A DNA stretch of 59,187 bases from JBGRQB01 sp041725875 (GTDB lineage: Bacteria > Bacteroidota > Ignavibacteria > Ignavibacteriales > Melioribacteraceae): contig JBGRQB010000009.1 of the NCBI GenBank assembly GCA_041725875.1, forward strand, positions 1-59,187, written 5' to 3'. The notes under the pieces are model-generated. The model searched no databases and had not been told where the DNA came from. It worked only from the letters and a program-made list of their open reading frames with translations. The position numbers and the translations under genes were made by a program. Positions within the stretch are counted from its first letter, which is position 1. Every line of letters begins with the position of its first letter. Positions 52,731 to 59,187 of this stretch are shown piece by piece.

Positions 52731-54305
52731 ATGATACCTTTATTTACAACACAGCAGGTAAGAGAAGCTGATAAATATGCTATAGAAAAATTGCAAATTC
52801 CGGGTATGGTACTTATGGAAAATGCAGCTTTATCCATATATAATGAAATAATAGATACATTTGGTGATTTTATAGATTATCAGCCGGTTGGAATTATCTG
52901 CGGAAAAGGGAACAATGCCGGTGACGGATTTGCAGTTGCCCGCCATTTTATAAATAATGGTTATACTGTAAAGATAATGACTGTTGCAGAAGAAAAAGAA
53001 TTAAAAGGAGATGCATTAAAGAATTATAAAATTTTACTGAAACTGCTGGAAATTTATACTGAAAGTGAAATTATAGAATTTGAAAAACCTCGTGATGTTT
53101 CCAAACTTTCCGATTGCGCACTTATTATTGATGCTTTACTTGGAACCGGAGCAAAGGGAGAGCTTAAATCTCCTTACAACATAATTATTGAAAAAATAAA
53201 TCAAATCAACTCGGTTAAGGTTGCAATTGATATCCCTTCCGGATTAAATGCAGATGACGGAAGCGGTAGTCTTATTTTTAAAGCCGATCTTACAATTTCA
53301 CTTGCTGAATTGAAGCGCGGACTTTTCATCGGTAAAGGTTATGCAAACTGCGGAGAAGTAAAAAAAGGCTATATAGGAATTGGTTCCGAGTATTTTGGTT
53401 TTCAGGAACTTGAAGATTATTTAATTGAACCTGAAGATGCAATTGAAGGAATTCCTGTAAAAAATGTTGATCAATATAAATATTCTGCCGGAAAAGTACT
53501 GGTAGTTGCAGGTTCCGGATTAATGCCCGGCGCAGCTATATTTGCAACAAATTCCTGTCAGAAAATAGGCGCGGGTGCAGCTTATCTTGCATTTCCGAGA
53601 TCAATAAAAGAAGTTGCACAAAATAATCTTGATACAGCAATTTTATATGCATATAACGATGAAAGAAGAGAAATTCTGACTTACGATAACGTTGAAGAAT
53701 TTATAGACAAAATAAAATGGGCAGATGTTTTGGCGCTCGGACCAGGTTTGGGAAGAGACATTGAAACTTGCGAAGCAGTTTATGAAATTTTATTAAATGC
53801 CGGAACAAAAAAATGTGTTATTGACGCTGATGCAATATTTGCTTTACGTGGCGGACAATACAAAAATATAAATCTTAAAAACAAAGTATTTACACCACAT
53901 CACAAAGAATTTTCAGAACTTATTGGTGTTGATTTACCTAAACTTCAGGCGAATTTACTGAAATATGGTAAAGAATTTGTAACAGAAAATAAATGCTATC
54001 TGGTATTAAAAGGAGCTCCTACAATAGTATTTAACCCGGAAGGGGAAGCTTTGATAAACTCAGCAGGAAATCCGGGAATGGCAAAATTTGGAACCGGAGA
54101 TGTTCTTACAGGTATAATAGCCGGATTAATTGCCCAGTCTGATGATATCGAATCAGCAATTGTAACCGGTGTTTATATTCACAGTTTATCAGCGGATCTT
54201 TTGTTAAAAGATAAAACAGAATTTGGGTTTAATGCCAAAGATTTGATGGAAAATTTACCATACACTATCAATTTTTTGAGAAATACTATTGAAAGAACTT
54301 ATTAA
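52731..54305 (+). CDS. nnr: Bifunctional NAD(P)H-hydrate epimerase / ADP-dependent dehydratase
   Basis: Repairs hydrated NAD(P)H. A 524-residue two-domain protein. Residues about 1-220: YjeF N-terminal epimerase with READKYAIEKLQIPGMVLMENA, GKGNNAGDGFAVARH and VAIDIPSGLNADDG. Residues about 240-520: ribokinase-like dehydratase with VVAGSGLMPGAAIFA, ALGPGLGR, FTPHHKEFSEL and the catalytic GTGDVLTG. Fusion is the usual bacterial form. It overlaps the VanZ gene by 17 bases. Confidence 0.96.
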   Translation: MIPLFTTQQVREADKYAIEKLQIPGMVLMENAALSIYNEIIDTFGDFIDYQPVGIICGKGNNAGDGFAVARHFINNGYTVKIMTVAEEKELKGDALKNYKILLKLLEIYTESEIIEFEKPRDVSKLSDCALIIDALLGTGAKGELKSPYNIIIEKINQINSVKVAIDIPSGLNADDGSGSLIFKADLTISLAELKRGLFIGKGYANCGEVKKGYIGIGSEYFGFQELEDYLIEPEDAIEGIPVKNVDQYKYSAGKVLVVAGSGLMPGAAIFATNSCQKIGAGAAYLAFPRSIKEVAQNNLDTAILYAYNDERREILTYDNVEEFIDKIKWADVLALGPGLGRDIETCEAVYEILLNAGTKKCVIDADAIFALRGGQYKNINLKNKVFTPHHKEFSELIGVDLPKLQANLLKYGKEFVTENKCYLVLKGAPTIVFNPEGEALINSAGNPGMAKFGTGDVLTGIIAGLIAQSDDIESAIVTGVYIHSLSADLLLKDKTEFGFNAKDLMENLPYTINFLRNTIERTY

Positions 54306-54687
54306 ATCTGTAAAAAGGAAAAGTCTGCTTTTAATTCTTTCGGTCTATTGGGGAATAATATTTATTGGTACTAGTCTGCCAGGTAAATCTTTAAAATATA
54401 TTCCTCAATATTCAGATAAATTAAAACATTTTGCGGCTTATTTAATTTTAACAATTTTGCTCTATTGGTTTTATCTGATAAAAAATAAAAAAAATGATTT
54501 AACCGGGAAACAAATCAGGTTCATAATCATCTTAACTGGTGGCTACGGAATATTGGATGAATTACATCAACTTTTGATTCCTGGTCGCTCTTGTGACGTT
54601 GTTGACTGGCTTGCAGATTTGGCCGGCATATTTTTTGGACTTGTTATCGCAAAATTCTGGTTTGCAAAAAAAGTAATTAACGCCTGA
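54289..54687 (+). CDS. VanZ-family membrane protein
   Basis: A 132-residue membrane protein with four hydrophobic segments. Family features: SDKLKHFAAYLILTILLYW (the conserved DKxxHF of VanZ) and GILDELHQLLIPGRSCDVVDWLADLAG. TTG start inside the nnr gene. VanZ-like proteins are widespread and mostly uncharacterised; resistance to teicoplanin is known for one clinical member only, so no resistance role is claimed. Confidence 0.9.
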   Translation: MKELIKSVKRKSLLLILSVYWGIIFIGTSLPGKSLKYIPQYSDKLKHFAAYLILTILLYWFYLIKNKKNDLTGKQIRFIIILTGGYGILDELHQLLIPGRSCDVVDWLADLAGIFFGLVIAKFWFAKKVINA

Positions 54688-54787
54688 AACAGTTATTATT
54701 GTTAATTAAGATAAATATCATTTGACAAATCAGACTAGTTTTGTTAATTTAGCTAAAACATATATTTTGTTACTTTAGGAGGTAATA

Positions 54788-55444
54788 GTGGCTTTAACCA
54801 AAAATCCAAAATTCGACTTAAAGTTGAAATGGAGAAGAATATTTGAGATCAGCTTGATCGTGGCACTTGCTGTGTTGATCATTGCTTTCAAATACTTCCC
54901 TAGATTCGAAGAAGAAAAAGTCGAACAAGTGGTATTCGAAGAAGAAGTTAATGTTGAAGAAATTCAAAACACTAAACAGGAAAATAAACCACCACCACCA
55001 CCTAAACCACCCGTTCCAATCGAAGCTCCGTCTGATGATGTATTAGATGATATCGAAATTGAAGATATGGAAATGGATATTGATGAAGTAGTGGAAGCTC
55101 CACCACCACCAGTTGAAGAAGAAGAAGAAGAGGAAGAAGAAGCTGTTTTCTTTGCTGCGGTAGAACAAATGCCTGAGCCAATTGGCGGTATCGGTGCTAT
55201 TCAGAAAAAAATCGTATATCCTGAACTCGCAAAAAGAGCAGGTGTTCAAGGTAGAGTATTTATTAAAGCTTACGTTGACGAAAGAGGAAATGTAACTAAA
55301 GTAGAACTCGTAAAAGGTATTGGTGCAGGTTGTGATGAAGAAGCTTTAAAAGCTGTAAAAGCAACACAATTCAAACCTGGAAAACAAAGAATGAAACCTG
55401 TTAAGGTTCAGGTTGTTGTTCCTGTAATTTTCAAATTGCAGTAA
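54788..55444 (+). CDS. tonB: Energy transducer TonB
   Basis: A 218-residue inner-membrane/periplasmic protein that powers TonB-dependent receptors such as SusC and the receptor at 29.7 kb. GTG start with TAGGAGGTAATA. One membrane helix (about 19-37, ISLIVALAVLIIAFKYF), a Pro-rich and Glu-rich spacer (PPPPPKPPVP, then EEEEEEEEAV), and a C-terminal TonB domain from about 125 (IVYPELAKRAGVQGRVFIKAYVD ... AVKATQFKPGKQ). No ExbB/ExbD follow, so they must be elsewhere. Single-gene unit with its own terminator. Confidence 0.93.
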   Translation: MALTKNPKFDLKLKWRRIFEISLIVALAVLIIAFKYFPRFEEEKVEQVVFEEEVNVEEIQNTKQENKPPPPPKPPVPIEAPSDDVLDDIEIEDMEMDIDEVVEAPPPPVEEEEEEEEEAVFFAAVEQMPEPIGGIGAIQKKIVYPELAKRAGVQGRVFIKAYVDERGNVTKVELVKGIGAGCDEEALKAVKATQFKPGKQRMKPVKVQVVVPVIFKLQ

Positions 55445-55467
55445 GACAATAATTAAAATTTGAATAA

Positions 55468-55495
55468 AAAAAAGCGCTTTTCGAAGCGCTTTTTT
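55468..55495. terminator. Bidirectional terminator between tonB and the decarboxylase
   Basis: AGCGCTT-TTCG-AAGCGCT stem with the stable TTCG tetraloop and A and T runs on the two sides, lengthening the stem to 12 pairs. Confidence 0.9.
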
Positions 55496-55541
55496 ATTTT
55501 TAAATAACTTGGTTAATCGTGAGTTTTTAATTCTTCTATTT

Positions 55542-56996
55542 TTAAACAGGATTCTCTTCTATAAATTTTTCCGCATAAACTTTAATTTCTTTCATTATAA
55601 AATTCAGATGTTCAATTGTTGTTAACGGATTAACCAGAATTGCTCTAAAATGAATTTTACCGTTTAAGTTCGCCACATTAAAGAAAGCTTTCTGATCAAC
55701 TTTAAATTGTTCTCTTATCCATCTGTGCATCCTATCCAAATACTCTGTTGAAGCGTTTTCAAGTTTCTGAGAAGTAAATCTGAAACACTGAATAGGAGTT
55801 TTGGGTCTGTACGAAGGCGTGAAGTCAGGATCTTGATCCAAAGTGTTGTAAAAATCGTTTACAAGCTTAATTCTTGAATCAGCTATCTCTCTTAATCCTT
55901 CGGTTCCAAGTGTTTTCCATAAGATCCAGGTCTTTAGTGAATCAAATCTTTTTCCGCAGAGAAGGGTGTATTTACCCAGATCTTCTGCTTCTTCAATTCC
56001 GTCATTATCAGGGTGAAAAAGATAATCGGCATTTGTGTTAAATGTATCTTTAAGCACAGTAGCATCCGGTACAAGAAGTGCTGTGCTGGTTAAAGATGTA
56101 TGGAACCATTTATGGGTGTCCCAGCAGATACTGTCGGCAAGTTCAATTCCGTCAAAAATGTCTTTTGAATCGGAAGTAAGTGATAACCCGCCCCCAAATG
56201 CTGCATCAACATGAATATGTATCTTTCGTTCTTTACAAAGTTCGGCAATTTCACGCAGTTTATCGGTTCCGCCTGTGACGGTATTACCAATAATAAGCAC
56301 GGTTGCAAATGGATTTAAGTTGTTTTCTTCGCAATACTTTAGCTTTAATTTGAAGTCTTCAGAATCAATTTCGTTTCTTTCGTTTGTCTTTACTGTAACC
56401 AGATTATTAATACCGATACCAAGCAAATTTGCTGCATTTTTTACAGAATAATGGGCAGTTTCGGAGCAAATTATCACATTGTTTGGGGTAATTCCTGTTT
56501 TGGCAATTTCAGGAGAAATTTTGTTTCTGGCAATTGTTAAAGCCATAAGATTGGCAAGTGAACCGCCCGGAACCATAACACCTGAACTGCCTTCGGGCAT
56601 TCCTATAATTTCTGCCATCCATTTAACAACATTTCTTTCAATAATTGAAGCAACAGGCGCAATTTCCCAGGTAGCCAGTGTCGGGTTCATCATAGAAGCC
56701 ATATAATCGCCTACAATTGAAGGGAAGGAGACTCCGGGAAACATTTGGTTAAGAAACATCGGGTGCCAGGTTTTAACGCTCTCTGACAAAATTTCCGTTT
56801 TGAAATAATTTATTACATTTTCCAGAGCTTCACCTTTTTGAGGAGGTTCTGCTTCTGAAAATTTATTTACAGAGTTCTGTTTATCATATTTTGGCACAAC
56901 AGGATTTTTTTCAGGCTGAACATAGTATTCTTCAAGAATATCAACAAGCTTTTTGCTGATCTTTTCAATATCCGCTCTGTTATGATATCTATCCAA
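55542..56996 (-). CDS. PLP-dependent group II amino-acid decarboxylase
   Basis: A 484-residue fold-type I decarboxylase. PLP residues: GVMVPGGSLANLMALT (phosphate), HIHVDAAFGGGL (Asp stacking on the ring) and Schiff-base Lys296 in ICWDTHKWFHT. The early CTWHPMF-like region (VKTWHPMFLNQMFPGV) and NPTLATWEIAPVAS are typical. Closest types are 2,4-diaminobutyrate, aspartate or glutamate decarboxylases; the substrate is not decided. An aspartate decarboxylase would feed pantothenate. Single gene on the minus strand. Confidence 0.88.
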   Translation of the reverse strand: MDRYHNRADIEKISKKLVDILEEYYVQPEKNPVVPKYDKQNSVNKFSEAEPPQKGEALENVINYFKTEILSESVKTWHPMFLNQMFPGVSFPSIVGDYMASMMNPTLATWEIAPVASIIERNVVKWMAEIIGMPEGSSGVMVPGGSLANLMALTIARNKISPEIAKTGITPNNVIICSETAHYSVKNAANLLGIGINNLVTVKTNERNEIDSEDFKLKLKYCEENNLNPFATVLIIGNTVTGGTDKLREIAELCKERKIHIHVDAAFGGGLSLTSDSKDIFDGIELADSICWDTHKWFHTSLTSTALLVPDATVLKDTFNTNADYLFHPDNDGIEEAEDLGKYTLLCGKRFDSLKTWILWKTLGTEGLREIADSRIKLVNDFYNTLDQDPDFTPSYRPKTPIQCFRFTSQKLENASTEYLDRMHRWIREQFKVDQKAFFNVANLNGKIHFRAILVNPLTTIEHLNFIMKEIKVYAEKFIEENPV

Positions 56997-57159
56997 TTTT
57001 GATCCTTTTTTTAAAATTATTCACCTCAAAATTAAGCAAACTTTGCTTTGGAACAAATATTAAAGGCAAATTAATAATTTTAACTTTTGATGATAAGACT
57101 AAGAATTGTAAATTTAGAACAATTAAATGTAGAATTTTGTAAAAAGGATTTTGGATAAG

Positions 57160-57636
57160 ATGAGCGAGAAAAAGTCAAATAGACGAGTCTTGAGAGAAAT
57201 CAGTTTGCAGGCTCTTTATGCTTACGAAATGAATGGCGAAGGATTGAGCAATATTGTGAACGGATTATTGACTGACATTACAAACGAAACTGACAGAGAA
57301 TTTGCAAGAGAACTTGTTGATAAAGCAGTTGCAAACAAAAATGTAATAGACGAAATGATTCAGGGAAGAGTTAATAACTGGGAAATGGAAAGAATTGCCC
57401 TTATTGATAAACTTCTTTTAAGAATTGGTATTGCGGAACTATTATATTTTTATGATATCCCTCCAAAAGTTTCCATCAATGAAGTTATTGAGATTTCTAA
57501 AAACTTCAGTACCTCAAACAGTAACAAATTTATTAATGGTATTCTTGATGCTATTTTGAATGAACTTAAAAAATCTGGAAAACTAAAGAAAGCCGGCAGG
57601 GGATTAATTGACGAATCTCTCTCAAAAAACAATTAA
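57160..57636 (+). CDS. nusB: Transcription antitermination factor NusB
   Basis: A 158-residue all-helical RNA-binding protein (S10 partner in rRNA antitermination). Start taken at ATG 57160; a TTG nine bases earlier is too close to the AAGGA. Patterns: RRVLREISLQALYAYEMNG, NWEMERIALIDKLLLRIGIAELLYF, PPKVSINEVIEISKNFST and FINGILDAIL. The C-terminal end overlaps the following transporter gene by 29 bases. Confidence 0.95.
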   Translation: MSEKKSNRRVLREISLQALYAYEMNGEGLSNIVNGLLTDITNETDREFARELVDKAVANKNVIDEMIQGRVNNWEMERIALIDKLLLRIGIAELLYFYDIPPKVSINEVIEISKNFSTSNSNKFINGILDAILNELKKSGKLKKAGRGLIDESLSKNN

Positions 57637-58924
57637 AAAAGAAAAACTATCAAACAGAGGCAGTATTTTTGTCTGGACTCTGTTTGATTTTGCCAATACA
57701 TCTTTTTCCATTGTTGTAGTAACTTTTCTTTTTGCAGTCTATTTTAAAGAAACTGTGGCAGCCGGAAAACCAATAGGTGATTTATATTGGAGTTTTGGTA
57801 CAAGTATAGCAATGGTTATCACCGCTTTTATCTCGCCGGTGCTGGGTGCAATTGCCGATCATTCGGCTGGTAAAAAGAGATTTCTTCTGTTTTTTACAAT
57901 TCTTTGTATAATTGCAACAGCCTCGCTCTATTTTGTTGGTGACGGAGATATTCTTCTTGCAATAATATTATTTGTACTTGCCAATGTTGGTTTTGAAGCT
58001 GGATTGGTGTTTTATGATGCGTTTCTTCCTGAATTAACTTCACCTAAAAACTATGGAAGAGTCAGCGGATATGGTTTCGGAATGGGATATATTGGTTCGC
58101 TTGCAACTCTTGCTTTATGTTTTCCGCTTATTCAGAAAGAGATGATTAAAGAAACTTTCCCTCTTGCAGCTCTGTTTTTCCTTGTTTTTTCACTGCCTCT
58201 CTTTATTTTTCTGAAAGATCACAGAACCAAATTAAAAGGGAAGATCAATTATTTCCAGGTTGGATTTAAACGAGTTTTTTCTACAATTAAGCATCTGAAG
58301 AGTTATAAAAATCTGGGAATATTCTTACTCGCATTTTTCTTTTATATCGAAGGAGTTAACACGGTAATTTTCTTTTCAGGAAATTACGCCAGTACAACAC
58401 TTGGGTTCTCAATTGGCGAATTGATTGTTTTCTTTTTAATTGTTCAGTCAACAGCAATTGTAGGCTCAATAATTTTTGGAATAATGGCTGATTCGTTCGG
58501 ACAAAAATTAACAATTATAACTTCACTTATAATCTGGATCGTAATTATGGGATTTGCATTTTTTACAAGTAATGCAGACTCAGTGCTTATTCAATTCTTA
58601 TCCGGATTATTTAACTCAGAAACATTGGAAATGCAGAAAGATACTTTCTATTTTGTAGGTCTGGTGGCCGGACTTGTAATGGGTGCTACTCAGTCAACAA
58701 GCAGAAGTTTGATGTCTACATTAACTCCGCCTGATAAAAAAACAGAGTTTTTCGGATTTTATTCATTCTTTGGAAAAAGCTCTGCTATTATTGGTCCTTT
58801 AGTTTTCGGATATATCAGCTACGCAACCGGGAGTCAGAGCTGGGCAATTTTATCTACCACGTTTTTCTTTGTAACAGGAATGCTGATTTTAAGTTTTGTT
58901 AAAGAAGAAAAAGTATCTGTCTAG
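57608..58924 (+). CDS. MFS transporter, UMF1/Atg22-like
   Basis: A 438-residue membrane protein of about 12 helices. TTG start with AGGGGA five bases upstream, inside the end of nusB. UMF1-family traits: VWTLFDFANTSFSIVVVTFLF near the start, FISPVLGAIADHSAGKKRFLL, VNTVIFFSGNYASTTLGFS and a late GATQSTSRSLMSTLTPPDKKTEFFG. The substrate is unknown; relatives in yeast export amino acids from the vacuole. Its stop TAG interlocks with the stop of the opposite-strand gene in a CTAG. Confidence 0.92.
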   Translation: MTNLSQKTIKKEKLSNRGSIFVWTLFDFANTSFSIVVVTFLFAVYFKETVAAGKPIGDLYWSFGTSIAMVITAFISPVLGAIADHSAGKKRFLLFFTILCIIATASLYFVGDGDILLAIILFVLANVGFEAGLVFYDAFLPELTSPKNYGRVSGYGFGMGYIGSLATLALCFPLIQKEMIKETFPLAALFFLVFSLPLFIFLKDHRTKLKGKINYFQVGFKRVFSTIKHLKSYKNLGIFLLAFFFYIEGVNTVIFFSGNYASTTLGFSIGELIVFFLIVQSTAIVGSIIFGIMADSFGQKLTIITSLIIWIVIMGFAFFTSNADSVLIQFLSGLFNSETLEMQKDTFYFVGLVAGLVMGATQSTSRSLMSTLTPPDKKTEFFGFYSFFGKSSAIIGPLVFGYISYATGSQSWAILSTTFFFVTGMLILSFVKEEKVSV

Positions 58925-59187
58925 TATTTATCTTTATTTTTAATTCCATATTTGATAAGATAAAAAATTGTTATCCCCGTAATTGTAATCCAGATTAATC
59001 CCCAATATAAAGATGAAATTCCGGTTGCAATTTCAAGTGAAGTGGCATCAGTGATTCTGGAAGAATTGAGAAGCAAGTCATCTTTAATATCTACAAAAAC
59101 ATAAAATGTACTTAAAATTCCTGTTAAGCGGATAATAAAAGTATGAACTGCGGGGTTAAAAAACCGGGGTGAAACAATCAGAAAAGC
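58921..59187 (-). CDS. M50-like membrane protein, C-terminal part (cut by window edge)
   Basis: Reading in from the right edge gives 88 residues ending IKNKDKY and TAG. It has two or more membrane segments. STFYVFVDIKDDLLLNSSRI followed by TDATSLEIATGISSLYWG resembles the C-terminal part of M50B-like peptidases (the YVLxDIKDDL ... SDAxxLAExTGIPS pattern). The HExxH zinc site would lie outside the window. The stop shares CTAG with that of the UMF1 gene. Family call is moderate since only the tail is seen. Confidence 0.65.
   Translation of the reverse strand, partial: AFLIVSPRFFNPAVHTFIIRLTGILSTFYVFVDIKDDLLLNSSRITDATSLEIATGISSLYWGLIWITITGITIFYLIKYGIKNKDKY

Noticed and set aside
54289..54687. 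Glycopeptide resistance gene (VanZ)
   Set aside because: VanZ-like proteins are common in genomes without resistance clusters, and no other van gene is here.
54952..55140. Proline- and glutamate-codon repeats in tonB as a tandem-repeat element
   Set aside because: These are ordinary low-complexity codons for the periplasm-spanning part of TonB.
1..59187. tRNA or rRNA genes, CRISPR arrays, insertion sequences, prophage
   Set aside because: Scanning the intergenic spaces showed no cloverleaf-like GTTCRANNC arms, regular spaced repeats, transposase or integrase motifs.

Overview
The window looks like chromosome from a low-GC member of the Bacteroidota/Chlorobiota assemblage, most likely class Ignavibacteria. 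Supporting signs are a type IX secretion (por) sorting domain of the QNYPNPFNP kind, a SusC/SusD/SusE glycan-uptake operon, a membrane pyrophosphatase, regulator-propeller sensor kinase, DUF4834-like and TonB-family proteins, and AT-rich intergenic DNA. No rRNA, tRNA, CRISPR array, insertion sequence or phage gene was seen. Assignments come from reading motifs; no database search was possible.

Layout. 1-5.8 kb (mostly minus strand): the N-terminal part of a membrane pyrophosphatase, a small plus-strand protein, an MFS carrier, a metallo-beta-lactamase-fold hydrolase, an AEC carrier and glucose-6-phosphate isomerase. 6-9.4 kb: a large periplasmic-sensing histidine kinase with no response regulator nearby. 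9.4-12 kb: a Dabb/cupin pair and an arsR-arsC-acr3 arsenic operon. 12.2-13.8 kb: a secreted BNR-repeat protein with a T9SS tail.

13.9-18.5 kb (minus strand) is the most unusual part. A short cytoplasmic subtilase is followed by three tandem paralogous peptides of 57-60 residues with a conserved N-terminal half and a variable acidic C-terminal half. Then come a GH57 catalytic domain cut short before its helical C-domain, and an overlapping gene that starts with that missing C-domain and continues into DUF4912-like and DUF1611-like (P-loop) domains. Hairpins follow the first and last peptide genes. The arrangement resembles a ribosomally made, post-translationally modified peptide cluster, but I know of no described family with these enzymes; the function is inference.

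18.6-33 kb: a starch/maltodextrin locus with SusE-, SusD- and SusC-like proteins, a GH13 amylase/neopullulanase, MalQ, a second TonB-dependent receptor and a ROK repressor. SusC has an apparent one-base deletion that removes its last beta-strand. 33-39 kb: two type II toxin-antitoxin modules (Phd/ParE-like and MazEF), an MFS carrier, an ABC-F ATPase, a Nudix hydrolase and a TRIC channel. 39-59 kb: mostly core genes (def-fmt, folB-folK, ppx/gppA, asnS, nnr, nusB) with a porin/FMN-binding pair, a GT9 glycosyltransferase, an antiporter, VanZ, TonB, a PLP decarboxylase, a UMF1-type MFS protein and the C-terminus of an M50-like peptidase running off the edge.

How the genes work together: SusCDE would capture maltodextrin at the outer membrane, powered by a TonB protein such as the one at 54.8 kb. 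The amylase would cut it in the periplasm, MalQ would rearrange it in the cytoplasm, and glucose-6-phosphate isomerase would feed glycolysis, with the ROK protein as the likely local switch.
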